From CAZKRU01 sp964555235 (GTDB taxonomy: Bacteria > Verrucomicrobiota > Verrucomicrobiia > Methylacidiphilales > CAMAQI01), in NCBI GenBank assembly GCA_964555235.1, contig CAZKRU010000068.1:1-23924 (forward strand): a stretch of 23,924 nucleotides of DNA, in the 5' to 3' direction. Every line of letters starts with the position of its first letter. Within the stretch, counting starts at the first letter, position 1. The translations under genes and the position numbers were made by a program. The notes under the pieces are model-generated. The model made no database searches, was not told the origin of the DNA, and saw only the letters and a program-made list of their open reading frames with translations. Below, piece after piece: positions 14,809 to 23,727 of the stretch.

Positions 14809-15707
14809 GTGGCGGATGGCGGTGAAATTTGAAGCTGAGTCAGAAGATCCTGCCTCATCCCCTTCGGAATCAGCGTAATGTTCGTATTCCCTTCAAGAAT
14901 CTTTTCGTTTTCGAGAATTTCAAAAAGTGCCGACGCAATTTCAGGGTCTTTGGAGATTTCCTGCAACGCCATTCCGACCACATACGGACGAATGGCCGAC
15001 GCACGGGCAAATTCAATGGCCGCCTGACGATCCGCCGCGCTCGTAATTAAATTAACCTGATTTTCTCCGTCCTGACGAATCGCCGCTGTCACCTGGCGCA
15101 GACGATTCACCACTTTTTCTTCGATCTGATGAATCATCCCGGGATCGCGAAAATGAACTTTTCGAATATACACCGAGCCCAACCGATAACCCCATTCCTG
15201 AGACTTGGGAGAAACCTCTTCGCGCACGATGAGGCTCATTTGATGACGATCCTCTAACATCTTGGAGAGCTTCAAATTACTGAGACATCGAACCGTGGAA
15301 TTACTGACGTTCGCGGCCAAGGAGCCACGGGGATCATTATTTTTGAAAATAAAAGCAAGCGGATTGCTGATATACATTTCATACCAAATCCCGATCCCCA
15401 TCGGCGCGCCTTCTTCAGAATTCACTGGCTGACTCCGGAGATAGTGCTGATCCAATCGAAGATCCACCGTGTAAGCATTTCCAAAGAAATGAATGATAAA
15501 CGCCTGCCAACCCAAATGGGAGGGAAGGAAATAAAAGCCCGGCTCGTTCAGGGTTCCAATGACTTTTCCGAAAAGCACATACACGACGCATTCCCGCTCT
15601 TCGATAATGGTGTAAATTCCGAAAAGGCGCAAAACGCCGAGAATCATCGGAACCAGAATCCAGCAGGCAATAAACGTAACAAAAGCGGTTGTGAAAAATG
15701 TCATCAT
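14805..15707 (-). CDS. SPFH/band-7 domain membrane protein (second of pair)
   Basis: This 300-aa protein has an N-terminal membrane anchor (residues about 5-33), followed by an SPFH-type beta domain (RECVVYVLFGKVIGTLNEPGFYFLP is the classic entry motif). A helical segment with many Arg, Gln and Ala (about 200-255, GENQVNLITSAADRQAAIEFARASA) would form the family's coiled coil. SPFH proteins assemble large membrane rings, as in stomatin, flotillin and HflK/HflC. It starts at an ATG overlapping the previous gene's stop as ATGA (15704-15707). Its sequence differs strongly from its upstream partner, which suggests a hetero-oligomer like HflK-HflC rather than a recent duplication. Confidence 0.85.
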   Translation of the reverse strand: MMTFFTTAFVTFIACWILVPMILGVLRLFGIYTIIEERECVVYVLFGKVIGTLNEPGFYFLPSHLGWQAFIIHFFGNAYTVDLRLDQHYLRSQPVNSEEGAPMGIGIWYEMYISNPLAFIFKNNDPRGSLAANVSNSTVRCLSNLKLSKMLEDRHQMSLIVREEVSPKSQEWGYRLGSVYIRKVHFRDPGMIHQIEEKVVNRLRQVTAAIRQDGENQVNLITSAADRQAAIEFARASAIRPYVVGMALQEISKDPEIASALFEILENEKILEGNTNITLIPKGMRQDLLTQLQISPPSAT

Positions 15708-16678
15708 CCCTTCATCTCCAGAATGATTTGTTTGGCTTTCGATAAAACGGCGAGTCGAATATTCCGCAAATACGACGGAATCGCATTCGGCCCATGCTTT
15801 TTGAGCTCCGTGAGCTGCGTGGCCATCCAGTGAAGCGGTTCCACTTCCCCCTGCGCCTTAAACGTTTCAATTTCCACTGCACGTTTGGATTGAACAATCT
15901 TCTGATCCGCTGTGGCTTGCGCCAGACTGATCTCCGCCGAAACTTGATTGTGCGCCGTGTTAATCGCAGCAAGCGCTGATTCGACTTCCTGCGGAGGATC
16001 AATCTCGGTAATCAATGCCGCCTCCAGACGAATTCCATAACGCCAAGAAGAGCATTGGCACTCCTTCTCCATGTGCTCGTTGAGTTCTCGCAGGTTCTTT
16101 CGAAGATCGTTAATGGAGATTCCTTGGATATGACTGGAAGTCGCATCTGTCACAGGTGGGGCCACAAAATTCGCAATTCGCTCACGAAGGATCGAGGTGA
16201 AAAATCCCATGACATGAGCCACCGGGTTTTTTACCCCGAAAAGATACGCGTACATATTTTGCTCTGAAACACAGAAGCGAATCTGCCCCTGCAGCCCCGT
16301 ATTGAGATTATCCTTCGTCACCGCTTCAACCACCTTACCATTTTGGTTGGCCGACGGTGTCACCGGATCATAAGCAACACTTTGAGTCTCCGTCGCGATT
16401 GAGATTTTGTGAATCTTCTCCCAAGGAAATTTAAAATAAGGCCCTCCGGCGCCAATCACCCGAACCTGCGGATAACGATAGCGCTCCTGTTCATCAATCG
16501 GAATATCGACCAGAATCTCCTTCCCCTGCTCATCGAGAAGTCGCTCCGCACGGCCGAAAGACGTTTTCACTGCCCGCTCATTCTGATCCACCGTGTAAAA
16601 CCCAGTCAGAATACAACGCACCATGAAAAATGCCGTAAACCCGACAAAGACTCCAATCAGGATATTAGCAAAAGGCAT
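15704..16678 (-). CDS. SPFH/band-7 domain membrane protein (first of pair)
   Basis: This 324-aa protein has a transmembrane anchor at about 5-27 (NILIGVFVGFTAFFMVRCIL). The SPFH entry segment follows (TVDQNERAVKTSFGRAERLLDEQG, then GPYFKFPWEKIHKI). A long helical region at about 228-275 (ALAAINTAHNQVSAEISLAQATADQKIVQSKRAVEIETFKAQGE) is a typical coiled coil. It heads a three-gene operon with a second SPFH protein and a PDZ-like protein, all overlapping by 4 nt. A good Shine-Dalgarno, AGGAAGGGA on the minus strand (16681-16689), supports the ATG at 16678. HflK-like function is possible, but there is no FtsH protease gene here. Confidence 0.87.
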   Translation of the reverse strand: MPFANILIGVFVGFTAFFMVRCILTGFYTVDQNERAVKTSFGRAERLLDEQGKEILVDIPIDEQERYRYPQVRVIGAGGPYFKFPWEKIHKISIATETQSVAYDPVTPSANQNGKVVEAVTKDNLNTGLQGQIRFCVSEQNMYAYLFGVKNPVAHVMGFFTSILRERIANFVAPPVTDATSSHIQGISINDLRKNLRELNEHMEKECQCSSWRYGIRLEAALITEIDPPQEVESALAAINTAHNQVSAEISLAQATADQKIVQSKRAVEIETFKAQGEVEPLHWMATQLTELKKHGPNAIPSYLRNIRLAVLSKAKQIILEMKG

Positions 16679-16896
16679 GTTCCCTTCCTAACGGATCGCC
16701 CTAAGATGACAACCTCAATCTTTTCCCGCTGGGAACGAAAAAGTTGACCCACGCCTTTTCGATCGTCCTCATTGCCTTTTGATAGGATTTTACTGAAAAA
16801 ATCCCCTACGACTTTTGAGCGGCCCTGGGCTCTCCCCCCCCTGATTTGACGAAAATCTTGCCATCCTCGGGCGGTTCTGGTTTCTTTCATCCCCTC
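16679..16896. other. Divergent promoter region between the SPFH operon and hom
   Basis: This 218-nt gap must carry both divergent promoters. I see the SPFH ribosome binding site (16681-16689) and -35-like TTGACC (16744-16749) and TTGATA (16779-16784) on the plus strand, but neither has a convincing -10 at normal spacing. No riboswitch, T-box or leader peptide for threonine control was recognised. Confidence 0.45.
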
Positions 16897-18180
16897 GTGA
16901 GTCACCAAAAAATCAAGATCGGCCTTGCTGGCTTTGGAACGGTAGGGGGCGGCGTCTGGAAGCACCTCCTCGCCAATGCCTCACTCATGGCTTGTCGCAC
17001 GGGATTCGAATTCGAAATCAGTAAGATTGCCGTCCGGAGCCGGGAGAAAGCGCTCGCCCAAGGGGTTCCCGCTTCGCTTCTCACCACCAACTGGATTGAG
17101 CTCGTTCAAGACCCGGAAATCTCGGTCATCGTCGAACTCATGGGCGGAACCACCGATGCCCGTGCGCTCATCATCTCCGCCCTTCAAGCCGGCAAGCATG
17201 TCGTCACCGCCAACAAAGCCCTTCTCTGCTCCCATGGGAGCGAACTGACCGAAATCGCGTGCAATGAAAAACGTCATCTTCTCTTCGAAGCGAGCGTTGC
17301 GGGTGGGATCCCAATCGTGAAAGCACTGCGCGAAGGACTGATCGCCAACCGGATCCTTTCGCTCCATGGAATTATTAACGGCACCTGTAATTACATTCTC
17401 ACCCAAATGCGGGATCGAAATGAAGCCTTCAGCGCCGTTCTTGAAGAAGCCAAGCGTCTCGGCTATGCGGAAGCGGATGACCGCCTCGATGTCGATGGTC
17501 ACGACACTGCGCACAAAGCCGCCGTGCTGGCCGCGCTTGCCTATGGCTACTGGATTCCGGAACTTTACACCGAAGGAATTCGCCATGTGGAGCAACAGGA
17601 TCTCAACTACGCCCGCCAACTCGGCTACGAATTGAAGCTCCTCGCGATTATCAAACACGACGATGGAGATCAAATCGAAGCGCGCGTGCATCCAACGCTT
17701 GTTCCGTTGCGTCATGTTCTTGCCTCCATTAATGGCGTCTACAATGCCATCTCGGTCCGAGGCGATGTGGTCGGAGATACCCTTTTCTACGGACGCGGCG
17801 CCGGCGCGGATGCCACTGCCAGCGCAGTCTTGAGCGATATTGCCGAAATTGTCCGAAACCCCCAGGCGACCTGTCAACTGTCCACGCCCTTAAGCACTCG
17901 AGTCAAACCGATGGATGAAGTCGTCTCCCGATATTATCTTCGTCTCATGGTTCTCGATCAACCCGGCGTTCTCGCGCAAGTCGCCACCGTCCTGGGAAAG
18001 CGCGGAATCGGCATTTCCTCCGTCATCCAACCGGAAGTCAAAGCCGGAGAAAGTGTTCCTCTCATTATCCTGCTCCATGACGCCCAGGAAAAACAGTTTC
18101 ACGCCGCTCGCACCGAAATCGAAAAACTGGAAGTCATCAAGGGTCCTCCCGTCTGGCTTCGAGTGGAGGACTTCGGATGA
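16897..18180 (+). CDS. hom: Homoserine dehydrogenase with C-terminal ACT domain
   Basis: The enzyme reduces aspartate semialdehyde to homoserine with NAD(P)H at the branch leading to threonine and methionine. From the GTG at 16897 it is 427 aa, the usual length. The dinucleotide site is IGLAGFGTVGGGVW (about 8-21). Catalytic-domain blocks VTANKALL, FEASVAGGIPIVKALREGL and GIINGTCNYILTQM follow, then RLGYAEADDRLDVDGHDTAHK. The C-terminal LMVLDQPGVLAQVATVLGKRGIGISSV is an ACT domain, normally the site of threonine feedback. A TTG at 16846 would add 17 unconserved residues. No Shine-Dalgarno is visible at either start. Its TGA overlaps the thrC start. Confidence 0.95.
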   Translation: MSHQKIKIGLAGFGTVGGGVWKHLLANASLMACRTGFEFEISKIAVRSREKALAQGVPASLLTTNWIELVQDPEISVIVELMGGTTDARALIISALQAGKHVVTANKALLCSHGSELTEIACNEKRHLLFEASVAGGIPIVKALREGLIANRILSLHGIINGTCNYILTQMRDRNEAFSAVLEEAKRLGYAEADDRLDVDGHDTAHKAAVLAALAYGYWIPELYTEGIRHVEQQDLNYARQLGYELKLLAIIKHDDGDQIEARVHPTLVPLRHVLASINGVYNAISVRGDVVGDTLFYGRGAGADATASAVLSDIAEIVRNPQATCQLSTPLSTRVKPMDEVVSRYYLRLMVLDQPGVLAQVATVLGKRGIGISSVIQPEVKAGESVPLIILLHDAQEKQFHAARTEIEKLEVIKGPPVWLRVEDFG

Positions 18181-19250
18181 TTCCTCAAACCCCATGGCGT
18201 GGTGTCATTGAGCACTATCGTGCGCGACTCCCAGTCAGCGATAAAACTCCGGTTGTGACACTCTTGGAGGGAAATACCCCTCTGATTGAAGTTCCGAATT
18301 TTGCCAAAGCGATCCACGCAGACTTTCGCATCTTTCTCAAATACGAAGCGCTGAATCCGACCTGTTCGTTCAAGGATCGCGGAATGACGCTCGCCGTTTC
18401 CAAAGCGAAAGAGCGTGGAGCGGAAGTCGTCATTTGCGCCAGTACCGGAAATACTTCCGCCGCCGCAGCCGCCTATGCCGCACGAGCTGGAATGTCGTGT
18501 GCAGTCCTTCTTCCCAATGGAAAAATTGCCATGGGCAAGCTGGCGCAAGCGATTGTCTACGGCGCCAAAATCATCGCCATCGAAGGCAATTTCGATGACG
18601 CCCTCCGCCTCGTTCGCGAACTCGGCAATCAGCCCGGCGTGGAAATCGTTAACTCGATCAACCCGGTGCGAATTGAAGGCCAAAAGACCGCGGCATTTGA
18701 AATTTGTGACAACCTCGGCGACGCTCCGGATTTTCATTTTCTTCCGGTCGGCAACGCCGGAAACATCACGGCTTATTGGCGCGGTTACTCCGAATATCAT
18801 CGCGACGGCCTTTCCAAAAAACTTCCGCGTATGTTTGGCTATCAGGCCGCCGGCTCTGCACCGATTGTCGAAAACCGAATCATTGAAGACCCCCAGACCA
18901 TCGCTACGGCGATCCGCATCGGAAATCCGGCTAGTTGGGAGAGCGCCAAGCTCGCGCTCAAGGAATCCTCCGGCCAGATCGATAAAGTCACCGATGAAGC
19001 GATTCTCGAAGCCTATCACTTGATCGCCAAAACGGAGGGAATCTTCGCCGAACCCGCTTCCACCGCCTCCATTGCTGGCGTCATCAAAGCGCATCGCGAG
19101 GGAAAAATCCCGACCGGCTCCACGTTGGCGGTGACTCTCACCGGACACGGACTCAAAGACCCTGACACGGCAATGAACTCCGGCGGCCCCGCCCTTCAAG
19201 TCGTTCCAGCACAACTCCAAGACGTCCTCCGAGCCCTCAAGCTTGGCTAA
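18177..19250 (+). CDS. thrC: Threonine synthase
   Basis: This PLP enzyme converts O-phosphohomoserine to threonine. At 357 aa it is of the short class. The PLP lysine is Lys66 in NPTCSFKDRGM, the phosphate-contact loop is CASTGNTSAAA (88-98), and the glycine loop is VGNAGNITAYW (191-201). The opening block LLEGNTPL (29-36) is typical. The start ATG overlaps the hom stop (ATGA, 18177-18180), so hom and thrC are co-translated. No homoserine kinase gene (thrB) lies between or beside them, so the intermediate step must be encoded elsewhere. Confidence 0.96.
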   Translation: MIPQTPWRGVIEHYRARLPVSDKTPVVTLLEGNTPLIEVPNFAKAIHADFRIFLKYEALNPTCSFKDRGMTLAVSKAKERGAEVVICASTGNTSAAAAAYAARAGMSCAVLLPNGKIAMGKLAQAIVYGAKIIAIEGNFDDALRLVRELGNQPGVEIVNSINPVRIEGQKTAAFEICDNLGDAPDFHFLPVGNAGNITAYWRGYSEYHRDGLSKKLPRMFGYQAAGSAPIVENRIIEDPQTIATAIRIGNPASWESAKLALKESSGQIDKVTDEAILEAYHLIAKTEGIFAEPASTASIAGVIKAHREGKIPTGSTLAVTLTGHGLKDPDTAMNSGGPALQVVPAQLQDVLRALKLG

Positions 19251-19297
19251 CGCAAAAGGGACCCTCACCGATTTTAACATCGGCCGATGCACTTCCC

Positions 19298-20884
19298 ATG
19301 AACGATACGCCCCTTCCTCCCTCCCGACGATTTCATCAACGCCGTTTCTTCGTTTTTATGTTGAGCGGACTCCTGGGGATCGTTATTGGAGCGAGTCTTC
19401 ATCTCCAACGAGCCCCCCACCAAGTTCTCGATCTCTTCTCCCCACTCCTTCCATTCCAACTTCAAGCTCAAAAGGGAAAATGGGACGGCATTGCGAAATT
19501 AACAATGGAGGAGATTAATTTGGGTAACTTTGCCCGGGTTCAACGGATCTATCTCGAATGGAACTGGTTTGACCTGATTTGGAAACGGCGCATTGAACGC
19601 ATCGAAATTGATAGCCCACAAATTTGGTCCAAACCGTTGGCCGAAACCTTCAATGCTCAGAACAAAAAAAACTCCAGTACCTCCATTGAAATTGGAACTC
19701 TTCAAATCACCAATGGCTCCTACTTTCTTCAAGACCTGATTCCCGGAGAGCGCATCGAAATCCCGATTGGACGCTTACAACCGTTTGTTCTTAAAGAAAT
19801 CCACCTCGGTGAAACAGATTCACCTCAGGCGAACGACATTCAAACCGCCGTAATCCATCAACTCCAGATTAACTCTCCTTTCGACGCGATTTCACCGGTC
19901 TTAGAGATGGACAAACTTGAAATTAAATTTTCATGGAAGGGAATCTCCGAGCATCGAATTCAGGCCATTACCATTGCCCACCCCAATCTCTATATCGGGC
20001 CCCATCTTTTTGATTTTCTCGATGCCCTCAAAAAAAAGTCCCCCAGCGCCAATCCGAACCCATGGTTCATCGACAATTTTCAAATCACCTCCGGCCAACT
20101 CACCGTCAGCGCCTTTGGGGATGTCGGCGCAACGCTCCCCTTTTTCTACTCATGCTCGGCTCCGAATCTTCGAACAGATCGCTTGGCGGAAGCCAGCGCT
20201 CGAATCGATTTGATCATTCCAGAAACGAATCGTCTTTTTAGAAACTATGACCTTCGTGTCAACAAGCTCCACGGCGAGATCAAATTTGGACTCCCGTTCG
20301 ATCAGAAAGAGGTCAAGAACGTGGTGAACACCGTCTACGCACAATCCCTTGAGTGGAAAGGCCTGATCGCCCAAAACCCATGGGTCAGCGTCACCTTTGA
20401 TCGCCGTGGAATCTTCGGTAAAATCGGAGCCGAACTTTATGGGGGTCCTTTCATCGGCGAGTGCGGGGTCTACTATGAGAACGGTTACCCGTGGTATGCC
20501 ATTTTGCATGGGGAAAATATTAACGTCAAAGAGCCGATTGAACAACTTGCTCACGATCATTTCCGGTTAACCGGAAAAATGAAACTTGCGTTGGACGTTC
20601 GCGCAAAATCAACGATCTTCGAGCATTCTACCGCCAAGATCGAACTCACTGAAAAAGGACAGATGATCATTCCTGCCATCGATACGCTTATTCAAAAACT
20701 CCCCAACACTTGGAATCCCCTAAAAAAAGAAAGCGTGCGGGTCGGCTTGGAAGCGTTTCGCACCTTCGACTACACCAAGGGAACCCTGAATCTTCTCTAC
20801 GATCTTCCAACCAGCCGCGCGGAGCTGAGCCTTGAAGGGAAACAAGGCAAACGCAACTTCATCGTCAATTGGCTTCAGGAATAA
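19298..20884 (+). CDS. AsmA-like membrane-anchored envelope protein
   Basis: This 528-aa protein has a basic N-terminus, a single transmembrane helix at about 17-37 (FFVFMLSGLLGIVIGASLHL), and then a long beta-rich region without enzymatic motifs. The post-helix pattern resembles AsmA/TamB/YdbH-type proteins (GKWDGIAKLTMEEINLGNFARVQRIYLEWNWFDLIWKRRIERIEIDSPQIW). Those proteins form repeated beta grooves that bridge the periplasm and move lipids or help outer-membrane assembly. That membership is by pattern only, with moderate confidence. It begins 47 nt after thrC with no clear Shine-Dalgarno. A perfect palindrome CATCGGCCGATG (19278-19289) sits in that gap. It ends convergently with the export operon. 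Confidence 0.55.
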   Translation: MNDTPLPPSRRFHQRRFFVFMLSGLLGIVIGASLHLQRAPHQVLDLFSPLLPFQLQAQKGKWDGIAKLTMEEINLGNFARVQRIYLEWNWFDLIWKRRIERIEIDSPQIWSKPLAETFNAQNKKNSSTSIEIGTLQITNGSYFLQDLIPGERIEIPIGRLQPFVLKEIHLGETDSPQANDIQTAVIHQLQINSPFDAISPVLEMDKLEIKFSWKGISEHRIQAITIAHPNLYIGPHLFDFLDALKKKSPSANPNPWFIDNFQITSGQLTVSAFGDVGATLPFFYSCSAPNLRTDRLAEASARIDLIIPETNRLFRNYDLRVNKLHGEIKFGLPFDQKEVKNVVNTVYAQSLEWKGLIAQNPWVSVTFDRRGIFGKIGAELYGGPFIGECGVYYENGYPWYAILHGENINVKEPIEQLAHDHFRLTGKMKLALDVRAKSTIFEHSTAKIELTEKGQMIIPAIDTLIQKLPNTWNPLKKESVRVGLEAFRTFDYTKGTLNLLYDLPTSRAELSLEGKQGKRNFIVNWLQE

Positions 20885-20893
20885 ATCCCTTGC

Positions 20894-20973
20894 TGGTAGG
20901 GACGCCTCTCCGCAGGCGTCCGTTCCCCAGATTTCAAAAACCGTTCGGACGCCTCGGAGAGGCGTCCCTACCA
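20894..20973. repeat. Nested palindromic repeat pair at a convergent gene junction
   Basis: The left arm (20894-20922) and right arm (20946-20973) are reverse complements apart from one extra C in the left. Each arm is also a hairpin by itself: GGACGCCTC and GAGGCGTCC around a 3-nt loop in the right arm. The outer ends are TGGTAGGG and CCCTACCA. The location, between the stop of the AsmA-like gene and that of the export lipoprotein, fits a bidirectional transcription stop or mRNA-end structure, but no long T-tract follows. It is the best-preserved member of the GGTAGGG family in the window. Confidence 0.9.
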
Positions 20974-20981
20974 ATCAATCT

Positions 20982-21587
20982 TTAGAATATTGTCCGAGGC
21001 ACCTGAATCTGATCTCCCGCTTGCAACGGAATATCCTGTCCGGGATTTTTGAGAACCTCAATCGCATTGAACTTGAAGACCTGATTTTTCCGAAGCACTT
21101 TCACATCATCGCGATCCGCATAATCCGTAAATCCACCGCAAGCGGTAATCGCGCGCATCACGGTCAAATCATTCGTGAAAAGAACTCGTTGAGGAATCCG
21201 CACCTCTCCCGAAACGTTCACATACCGCTGCTGGGTAATGATCGTCACATTCGGCGTCGCATAGATTTTCTTCTCGCGGTAGGTCTGTTCAATTTTGAGT
21301 TTCACCTGCGAGGTCGTCAATCCATCCGCTTTGAAGCGTCCCGCCAACGGCATCGAAATAAATCCGTCGTCATCCACTTTTTCTTCAATCAGCTTCTCTT
21401 CTTCCACCGGAACTCCGGTCAGTCGAATCTGAATAGCATCACCGACCCGAAGAATATCACTCGCCATCGCTCCATTGTCCCCGACCAACCCGGGCATCGT
21501 CGACGATTCTGAAGGACTGGAGCCTCCCCCGTTACACCCGCAAAGTCCCACGAGAATCAGTACCATCCAAAAATTAAAAGTTTTCAC
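20982..21587 (-). CDS. Polysaccharide export lipoprotein, short Wza-like
   Basis: From the GTG at 21587 the protein is 201 aa. It has a lipoprotein signal (MKTFNFWMVLILVGLCGC) with lipobox LCGC and Cys18 as the lipidated residue. The poly-export domain follows (SDILRVGDAIQIRLTGVP, then GFISMPLAGRFKADGLT, and an SLBB-like NVSGEVRIPQRVLFTNDLTVMRAITACGGFTDYAD). At about 200 aa it lacks the additional domains and C-terminal helix of full Wza, as is common in many Gram-negative export systems. An ATG at 21599 is an alternative. The GTG has a GGGGGTGG Shine-Dalgarno-like stretch just upstream, and either start overlaps the kinase gene (14 or 26 nt). Confidence 0.88.
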   Translation of the reverse strand: MKTFNFWMVLILVGLCGCNGGGSSPSESSTMPGLVGDNGAMASDILRVGDAIQIRLTGVPVEEEKLIEEKVDDDGFISMPLAGRFKADGLTTSQVKLKIEQTYREKKIYATPNVTIITQQRYVNVSGEVRIPQRVLFTNDLTVMRAITACGGFTDYADRDDVKVLRKNQVFKFNAIEVLKNPGQDIPLQAGDQIQVPRTIF

Positions 21588-23727
21588 TGCCACCCCCATT
21601 TTTATCCAATTTCAACGACGATCCCTCAACTCCTGATTTCTTCCGTTTACTCTGTTTTTTTCCGTAAGATGTGTAGCTGCTGTAGTAATAATACGTCTCA
21701 TCGCTCTTAATCGCAACCGCATTTAAAACAACTCCAACCAGTTTATCGCTGACTTCCTGAATCGCCCGTTTGGCACGAAGCGAAATATCCCGAGGATAGC
21801 GACGGTGCTGGACCACCATGACCACCCTATCGACCTCCCGGGCAATCGTCGAACCATCGCTCACTCCCAAAATCGGAGGCGAATCAATCAGGATCAGATC
21901 AAAGTAAGCCTTATAAAAATCAAAAATCTGTCGTAACCGGGCCGAGTTAAAATCGCCCAAATGGTCCGAAGGCATATCCCCCGCAAGAACAACTGAGAGA
22001 TTGGGAAATTCCGTAGCCAAAACCTGAGAGTTCGGATCCAGATTCTCATCCCGCATCAATTCCGCCATTCCTGTCCCATTTTCAATTCCCAAAGTTCGAT
22101 GGACGGAAGGACGACGCAAATCGGAATCAATGAGCAAGACGCGCTGACCGGCCTGAGCTGAAACAAATGCCAGATTGAAAAGCGTCGTTGATTTCCCCTC
22201 TCCGGGTCCACCGCTCAACACGGAAATCACGCACCCTCGAGATTCTTGGCTCTCCAAATTCAACTTTGCCCGCAAGATTCGGTAGCTCTCCGCAAACATC
22301 GGATCTTCACCCGCTTGATTCAATGGCTTTACCCCGGTTGGAATCACGGCCAAGACGGGGAGTTCCAAATACTTTTCGACATCATCCAGCGTCTTCACGC
22401 TCGTATCGAGGTATTCAATAAAAAATGCCATCCCGACTCCGAAAAGAAGCCCCACCACAGCACTCAACGCCAGATTCAGAGCCTTCCGAGGACGCACTGG
22501 AAAATCACCAGGTTCCGCCTTTGAAATCAACGTCACCGGCTCCCCCTCCACTTTCATCTCGGCACTTTCCTGTTTGTAACGAATATTGAGCGCATCGAGA
22601 ATATTTTGTAGCCGCTCCGCATCATCCTGAGCCTCTCGGAAGGGCGCGATTTTGGAGGTTTTTTCGGTGCGAATCTGCATCGTCAATTGCTCGACATCCT
22701 TCTCCAACTGACCAACCCGTGCCTTGCTCACCTCCAGATCAATCGCCAGCGCCCGACGTTTCCCCTCAACCAATGCCACCACTTGATCTTTATAGGTCTT
22801 GGCCGTGGCCTTTAACGATTGAACCCGTGGGTGATCCTCCCCCAAGCCGCTCTTCTCAATCTTGGCGACTTCCGCCTCGGACTGAAGTTGCTGCTGCCGA
22901 ATATTCGTGAGATTCGCATCCTCCAATCCCAAGGCCGGCAGCGCATCAATAAGTTGGTCCAGCGTCAGCTTTTGCAATTCCTCCAGACGCACCCGGCGAC
23001 CAATCAAATCCCCACGAGCATCATCCAGTGAAGTCGATTTCCGCTGTAATTCAGCATCTCCAAGTTGCTGATCTTGTGAGCTCCCCGGCATCATATCCAA
23101 TCCGAGCGATTTCCGGAGCTCCTCGATCTTCTGACGCGCTTTGCGCACTTCTTCCCGTTGAATCTCGACCTGCTGACGTAAATTTTCCAAACCGCGTTGA
23201 TATTTTCCGCTCTCATCCGATCGACGGGATTGAATGTAAAGTTCCGCCACCGTATTCGCAATATCCGCAGCCTCCATCGGATCCTCGCTCAATCCGATAA
23301 TTTCAATCACGTTCGAACCGCGCTTCGGCTCAACCTCCAGACGCTTGTAATTTAAAAAATCGTAGGCCTGATCCAGCCGGAGTTCCTGCTCCATCTGAAA
23401 AATCCGCTTCGCCCATTTTTTATGAAGCCCCAATTTCTCAATCACCGGATAGAGCGTCTTTTTCGACTTTAAAATTTCATACTGGGCCTGGAAAAAGACC
23501 GGATCAAAATAGGTGTCTGTTCCTTTAAAAACTTCAATGTCGCGATCTTTCTTTTGAACCGTAATTTCTGCCGTCGCTCCGTAAATTTTCGGGAGATAAT
23601 AAAAGGTCACCACATAGCCCGTGATAAACGTCAGAAGAAAAATCGTCAGAATAATCCCGGCACGCCCCCGAATGATTTTAACATAATCGTTGAAATGGAG
23701 CGTGTTATCCGGAACTTGATAATTCAT
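21574..23727 (-). CDS. Polysaccharide co-polymerase / BY-type tyrosine autokinase (Wzc-like)
   Basis: This inner-membrane protein controls chain length and export of extracellular polysaccharide. At 717 aa it combines a Wzz domain and a cytoplasmic BY-kinase. TM1 is about 24-43. A long periplasmic coiled coil spans about 175-390. TM2 is about 417-437, preceded by the PxxP-type DFPVRPRKALN. The kinase has Walker A GGPGEGKS (506-513, Lys512), Walker A' LLIDSDLRRP (531-540) and Walker B LILIDSPP (611-618). The C-terminal tyrosine cluster has six Tyr between 679 and 688, the usual autophosphorylation sites, followed by a basic tail. The start ATG at 23727 has only a weak AGAGAGG site upstream. 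The export lipoprotein follows with an overlap. Confidence 0.95.
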   Translation of the reverse strand: MNYQVPDNTLHFNDYVKIIRGRAGIILTIFLLTFITGYVVTFYYLPKIYGATAEITVQKKDRDIEVFKGTDTYFDPVFFQAQYEILKSKKTLYPVIEKLGLHKKWAKRIFQMEQELRLDQAYDFLNYKRLEVEPKRGSNVIEIIGLSEDPMEAADIANTVAELYIQSRRSDESGKYQRGLENLRQQVEIQREEVRKARQKIEELRKSLGLDMMPGSSQDQQLGDAELQRKSTSLDDARGDLIGRRVRLEELQKLTLDQLIDALPALGLEDANLTNIRQQQLQSEAEVAKIEKSGLGEDHPRVQSLKATAKTYKDQVVALVEGKRRALAIDLEVSKARVGQLEKDVEQLTMQIRTEKTSKIAPFREAQDDAERLQNILDALNIRYKQESAEMKVEGEPVTLISKAEPGDFPVRPRKALNLALSAVVGLLFGVGMAFFIEYLDTSVKTLDDVEKYLELPVLAVIPTGVKPLNQAGEDPMFAESYRILRAKLNLESQESRGCVISVLSGGPGEGKSTTLFNLAFVSAQAGQRVLLIDSDLRRPSVHRTLGIENGTGMAELMRDENLDPNSQVLATEFPNLSVVLAGDMPSDHLGDFNSARLRQIFDFYKAYFDLILIDSPPILGVSDGSTIAREVDRVVMVVQHRRYPRDISLRAKRAIQEVSDKLVGVVLNAVAIKSDETYYYYSSYTSYGKKQSKRKKSGVEGSSLKLDKNGGGSENF

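Noticed and set aside
16981..17877. Minus-strand reading frame (298 aa) opposite homoserine dehydrogenase
   Set aside because: It is antisense to hom, which has all expected motifs, and has no domain or plausible start signal of its own.
18099..19292. Long minus-strand reading frame (397 aa) opposite hom/thrC
   Set aside because: It lies antisense to thrC, whose catalytic motifs are complete. It is rich in Gly, Asp, Phe and Arg with no recognisable domain, which is typical of a shadow frame in codon-biased DNA.
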